Shown piece by piece: positions 39,798 through 41,961 of a DNA stretch of 41,961 nucleotides. How positions within the stretch are numbered: position 1 is the stretch's first letter; every line of letters begins with the position of its first letter. The stretch comes from Akkermansia sp. (lineage in GTDB: Bacteria; Verrucomicrobiota; Verrucomicrobiia; Verrucomicrobiales; Akkermansiaceae). The stretch covers positions 1-41,961 of the forward strand of contig JAFYWX010000019.1 in NCBI GenBank assembly GCA_017546445.1. Reading direction: 5' to 3'. A program made the translations under genes and the position numbers. The notes under the pieces are model-generated. The model had not been told where the DNA came from, did no database searches, and was given only the letters and a program-made list of their open reading frames with translations.

Positions 39798-40928
39798 ATG
39801 AATGATATCCAGCAATACCGGGCAGCGGCCGATACGATAAAGGAGGCCATCCTGCAAAGCCAATACCGGGCAGCTAAACTGATTACCGGAGAGCAGCTGT
39901 CGCTGTATTTCGGCATCGGTTGCTATATTTCCTCCTTTTCCCGAAAGGAAGCGTGGGGAACCGGTGCTATCAACCGCATCAGCGAACACCTGCGCAAGGA
40001 ACTCCCGGGGTTGCGGGGATTCTCAGGCCAGAACATTCGCAACATGCGGACCTTTGCCGAGTTCTGGTTGCCGTTTCTAATTTGCTCGCCAACGGCGAGC
40101 AAATTGACAACTCATTCTATTATCAGCATTGATAAGCTTACTCCTCAAAATTGGTCGCCATCGGCGAGCAAAATAGACCGTGAAGAATTTCTGGGCATCA
40201 GTTTCTCTCATCACATGGAGATTCTGCACAAGACCCGCAACGTAGACGAAGTTATCTTCTACATCCGGCAGACATTCCGACACAAATGGGATAAATATGA
40301 GCTGAGGGACAGGTTAAGAGCTAATCTATATCAAACCCAGGGTGCAGCAGCCAACAATTTCCTGCAGACACTCCCCCCGCCCCAAGCTATTAAGGCTGTG
40401 GGCATGTTCAAGGACGAATACCTGCTGGACTACATCAACCTGGAAGAAATAGATGTGGACAAGGCTGATGATGTCGATGAACGAGTTGTCGAACAGGCCA
40501 TTGTCCGCAACATCAAGAAGTTCATCATGACCTGCGGGCGGGACTTTGCCTTCATTGGCAACCAGTATCATCTGGAAGTCTACGGTGAGGAACTTTTCCC
40601 GGATTTGCTTTTCTTCAACCGCGAATTGAATTGCATGGTTGTGGTCGAGCTGAAAAAAGGTGCCTTCAAACCAGGTTACATCAGCCAGCTGCAAACCTAT
40701 ATGCGCGTGCTGGATGATAAGATGCGCAAACCTCATGAAAGCCCCACAGTTGGCATACTGCTCTGCAAGAGCGCTAACAAAGCATTCGTGGAATACGTGA
40801 TACGCGACTATAACAGCCCCATGGGCGTAGCGACCTACAAGACCGCAGCCGATATGGACGCCAGACTCCGCAACTCGCTCCCCGATATGGAGGAGATGAG
40901 AAAGCTGCTTGAATCTTCAGAAGACTAA
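39798..40928 (+). CDS. PDDEXK nuclease, YhcG type (DUF1016)
   Basis: A 376-residue protein of the YhcG family. The N-terminal DUF1016-type domain has LYFGIGCYIS, GFSGQNIRNMRTFAEFW, FSHHMEILHKTRNVDEVIFY. The C-terminal PDDEXK nuclease core has LFPDLLFFNRELNCMVVVEL followed by KKGAFKPGYISQLQTYMRVL: Asp in FPDLLF, Glu and Lys in VELKKG, and a Gln. Family members have been linked to mobile elements and phage defence, but no partner gene is beside it. Between the two N-domain halves lies an unusually long linker (about residues 93-133) encoded by DNA containing a 27-bp perfect palindrome and a second decayed copy. It starts 18 bp after polA without a promoter of its own. Confidence 0.9.
   Translation: MNDIQQYRAAADTIKEAILQSQYRAAKLITGEQLSLYFGIGCYISSFSRKEAWGTGAINRISEHLRKELPGLRGFSGQNIRNMRTFAEFWLPFLICSPTASKLTTHSIISIDKLTPQNWSPSASKIDREEFLGISFSHHMEILHKTRNVDEVIFYIRQTFRHKWDKYELRDRLRANLYQTQGAAANNFLQTLPPPQAIKAVGMFKDEYLLDYINLEEIDVDKADDVDERVVEQAIVRNIKKFIMTCGRDFAFIGNQYHLEVYGEELFPDLLFFNRELNCMVVVELKKGAFKPGYISQLQTYMRVLDDKMRKPHESPTVGILLCKSANKAFVEYVIRDYNSPMGVATYKTAADMDARLRNSLPDMEEMRKLLESSED
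40079..40105. repeat. Palindrome inserted within the YhcG-type gene
   Basis: AATTTGCTCGCC and GGCGAGCAAATT form a perfect 12-bp stem with loop AAC. A decayed second copy lies at 40150-40172 (GGTCGCC ATC GGCGAGCAAAA). The GCTCGC/GCGAGC stem also occurs in hairpins at 20357-20372 and 20692-20707. Confidence 0.75.
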
Positions 40929-40933
40929 CACCC

Positions 40934-41134
40934 CGCCATGGCAGGTCGAGGTCCGACTTCGCAGCCAAGATAAAGATATGCGAGGGAGAAGCGGACGAAA
41001 CGCTGTATTGGCTTGAACTTCTGGTCAATTCAGGTATCATGAAACAGAGCAGAATGCAAAATCTCATTGATGAAGCCAACGAACTGGTTGCCATTTTCAC
41101 AGCCTCCGCGAAAACAGCGAAGGATAAATCCTAA
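40934..41134 (+). pseudogene. Four-helix-bundle (23S rRNA IVP-like) protein, C-terminal remnant
   Basis: Without a usable start, this frame reads GRSRSDFAAKIKICEGEADE, then TLYWLELLVNSGI and LIDEANELVAIFTASAKTAK before TAA. These are the last two helices of the four-helix-bundle family encoded in rRNA intervening sequences and as free-standing genes (typical pattern RSxxDFxxKLxIxxKEADETLYWLELL). About 55 N-terminal residues are missing, and the YhcG stop lies just 5 bp upstream. It is a truncated gene, perhaps cut when the nuclease gene arrived. Confidence 0.7.
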
Positions 41135-41143
41135 CCACTTCCC

Positions 41144-41158
41144 CGAGCCGCAGGCTCG
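41144..41158. repeat. Small hairpin between the remnant and ispF
   Basis: CGAGCC and GGCTCG pair around GCA. It is similar in stem to the GCTCGC hairpins elsewhere and has no T-tract. Confidence 0.45.
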
Positions 41159-41170
41159 CTGACTTTCCAA

Positions 41171-41191
41171 TCAAAAATCAAAAATCAAAAA
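41171..41191. repeat. 7-bp tandem repeat TCAAAAA, three units
   Basis: Three exact TCAAAAA units lie 19 bp upstream of ispF. A similar A-rich, TC-spaced pattern forms the 14508-14562 array when read on the minus strand. Confidence 0.7.
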
Positions 41192-41209
41192 TTCAACATC
41201 CAAAATCAC

Positions 41210-41701
41210 ATGACCACACTTGTAGGACTTGGTTACGATATTCACCGCTTCTCCGAGACAGAGCGTCCGCTCTGGCTGGGCGGTGTACAGGTGCACCCCA
41301 CCAAGGGGCTTGCCGGCCACAGCGATGCCGATGTACTCTGCCACGCCCTGGCAGATGCCATTCTGGGCGCTATCGGTGAGCCGGACATCGGCTACTGGTT
41401 CCCCCCGGGCGATGACAGCTGCAAGAACATCTGCTCCCTCCGCATTGTGGAGAAAGCCGTTGAGCTGCTGCAAGCCCAGGGTGGCCGCGTGGTGAACGTG
41501 GACTGCGCCCTCATCGCCGAAGCGCCGAAAATCATGCCCTTTGTGCAGCAGATGAAGGAGACCCTGGCTCCCATTCTCGGCGTAGCAACCCGCCGCGTGG
41601 GCGTGAAGGCCACCACCAACGAGAAGCTGGGCGCACTGGGTCGCCGCGAAGGCATGGCCGCCTTCGCCACCGTAGCAGTACAAGTACCTGACGAAGACTG
41701 A
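41210..41701 (+). CDS. ispF: 2-C-methyl-D-erythritol 2,4-cyclodiphosphate synthase
   Basis: IspF of the non-mevalonate (MEP) isoprenoid pathway; it converts CDP-methylerythritol 2-phosphate to the cyclodiphosphate plus CMP. The 163-residue length is typical. GLGYDIHRFSE provides the zinc-binding Asp and His, GHSDADVLCHALADAILGA the third ligand and substrate contacts, DIGYWFPPGDD the divalent-metal loop, and KATTNEKLGALGRREGMAAF the signature near the C-terminus. The pathway feeds undecaprenyl phosphate and menaquinone side chains. The next gene starts 2 bp after the stop. Confidence 0.96.
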   Translation: MTTLVGLGYDIHRFSETERPLWLGGVQVHPTKGLAGHSDADVLCHALADAILGAIGEPDIGYWFPPGDDSCKNICSLRIVEKAVELLQAQGGRVVNVDCALIAEAPKIMPFVQQMKETLAPILGVATRRVGVKATTNEKLGALGRREGMAAFATVAVQVPDED

Positions 41702-41703
41702 TT

Positions 41704-41961
41704 ATGAACTCCGAAATTGATTTACTGGCCTTTATTGCAGTAGAAAACCTGCGTGGTGCCGGCCTCACCGTCACCACGGCAGAGAGCTGCACCGGCGGCA
41801 TGATTGCCACCGCCCTCACCGAGGTGCCGGGTGCCTCCCAGGTATTCCGCTACGGCTGGGTGACCTACTGCAACGAGGCCAAGGAACGCCTGCTCAATGT
41901 GCCCACCGAGCTCATCGACGAGCACAGCGTGGTGAGCGAGCCCGTGGTGGCCGCCATGGCC
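41704..41961 (+). CDS. CinA C-terminal-domain protein (nicotinamide-nucleotide amidase type), cut by window end
   Basis: The reading frame is open to the window end. The visible 86 residues match the start of a CinA C-terminal / PncC domain, which deamidates NMN to nicotinate mononucleotide in NAD recycling: VTTAESCTGGMIATALTEVP contains the catalytic serine, followed by YGWVTYCNEAKERLLNVPTE and VVSEPVVAAMA. The domain starts within 20 residues of the ATG, so this is the stand-alone form without the CinA N-terminal domain. It starts 2 bp after ispF and is probably cotranscribed. The frame is partial. Confidence 0.88.
   Translation, partial: MNSEIDLLAFIAVENLRGAGLTVTTAESCTGGMIATALTEVPGASQVFRYGWVTYCNEAKERLLNVPTELIDEHSVVSEPVVAAMA

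Noticed and set aside
1..41961. tRNA or rRNA genes
   Set aside because: No cloverleaf with a T-arm GGTTCRA-type motif and no rRNA-like block was recognised in the intergenic stretches.
1..41961. Retron, diversity-generating element or toxin-antitoxin pair
   Set aside because: No reverse transcriptase and no convincing small toxin-antitoxin pair was seen; the RhuM pair does not match a known one.

Overview
The window is about 42 kb of moderately GC-rich chromosome, with AT-rich patches at accessory loci. It carries bacterial housekeeping genes (rpsB-tsf, ffs, icd, polA, ispF, a MenG/UbiE methyltransferase) and many Sel1-like and ankyrin-repeat lipoproteins or membrane proteins. It also has paired bactofilins, a RhuM protein, a YhcG-type nuclease and a four-helix-bundle gene remnant. 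Shine-Dalgarno sequences are nearly absent, and several genes seem to be transcribed from promoters placed right at the start codon. By gene content I infer a Verrucomicrobiota bacterium, possibly Akkermansia-like. No taxonomic marker search was run, so this stays an inference.

Layout. 1-233 holds one copy of a composite repeat (conserved head plus small hairpins). 295-4402 has a Sel1 lipoprotein and a minus-strand Ppx/GppA-like gene followed by a membrane-protein gene that sits between two copies of the Ppx 3' end. 4421-12471 is a plus-strand run: a lone peptide-type ABC ATPase, RhuM, small membrane proteins, two paralogous membrane proteins, and two repeat proteins (GYF-like plus ankyrin; Sel1 plus ankyrin). 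12629-14406 is the rpsB-tsf operon with promoter, leader and terminator. 14508-16229 is an AT-rich accessory locus with an AlbA_2/ATPase gene cut by a single in-frame amber codon. 16263-20111 has an RlpA-like lipoprotein, the SRP RNA gene (ffs), two unknown exported proteins and a minus-strand pair that includes a third copy of the paralogous membrane family. 20254-20707 is the second composite repeat, a large hairpin array.

20845-27325 holds a SurA/PpiC-like isomerase, a complete ISL3-family insertion sequence with a perfect 8-bp target duplication, a class V aminotransferase, a hotdog thioesterase, a UDP-sugar pyrophosphorylase and an ankyrin lipoprotein. 27322-34897 is almost all minus strand: a UvrA-like protein, two bactofilins (one with a zinc ribbon), MenG, isocitrate dehydrogenase, a Sel1 lipoprotein and a family-4-type uracil-DNA glycosylase lacking most Fe-S cysteines. 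35007-41961 returns to the plus strand: a metallophosphoesterase, a charged exported protein, polA, a YhcG-like PDDEXK nuclease with palindromes inside its coding sequence, a four-helix-bundle gene remnant, ispF and the start of a stand-alone CinA C-terminal-domain protein.

The most unusual structure is the pair of composite repeats. About 95 bp of recognisably homologous sequence occurs in opposite orientation near 140-233 and 20254-20349, and each copy runs into a series of perfect small hairpins. Related palindromes recur at 4121-4339, 6669-6687, 9346-9367, 40079-40105 and 41144-41158. Calls rest on reading motifs and base pairing by eye; no database search, folding program or expression data were used.
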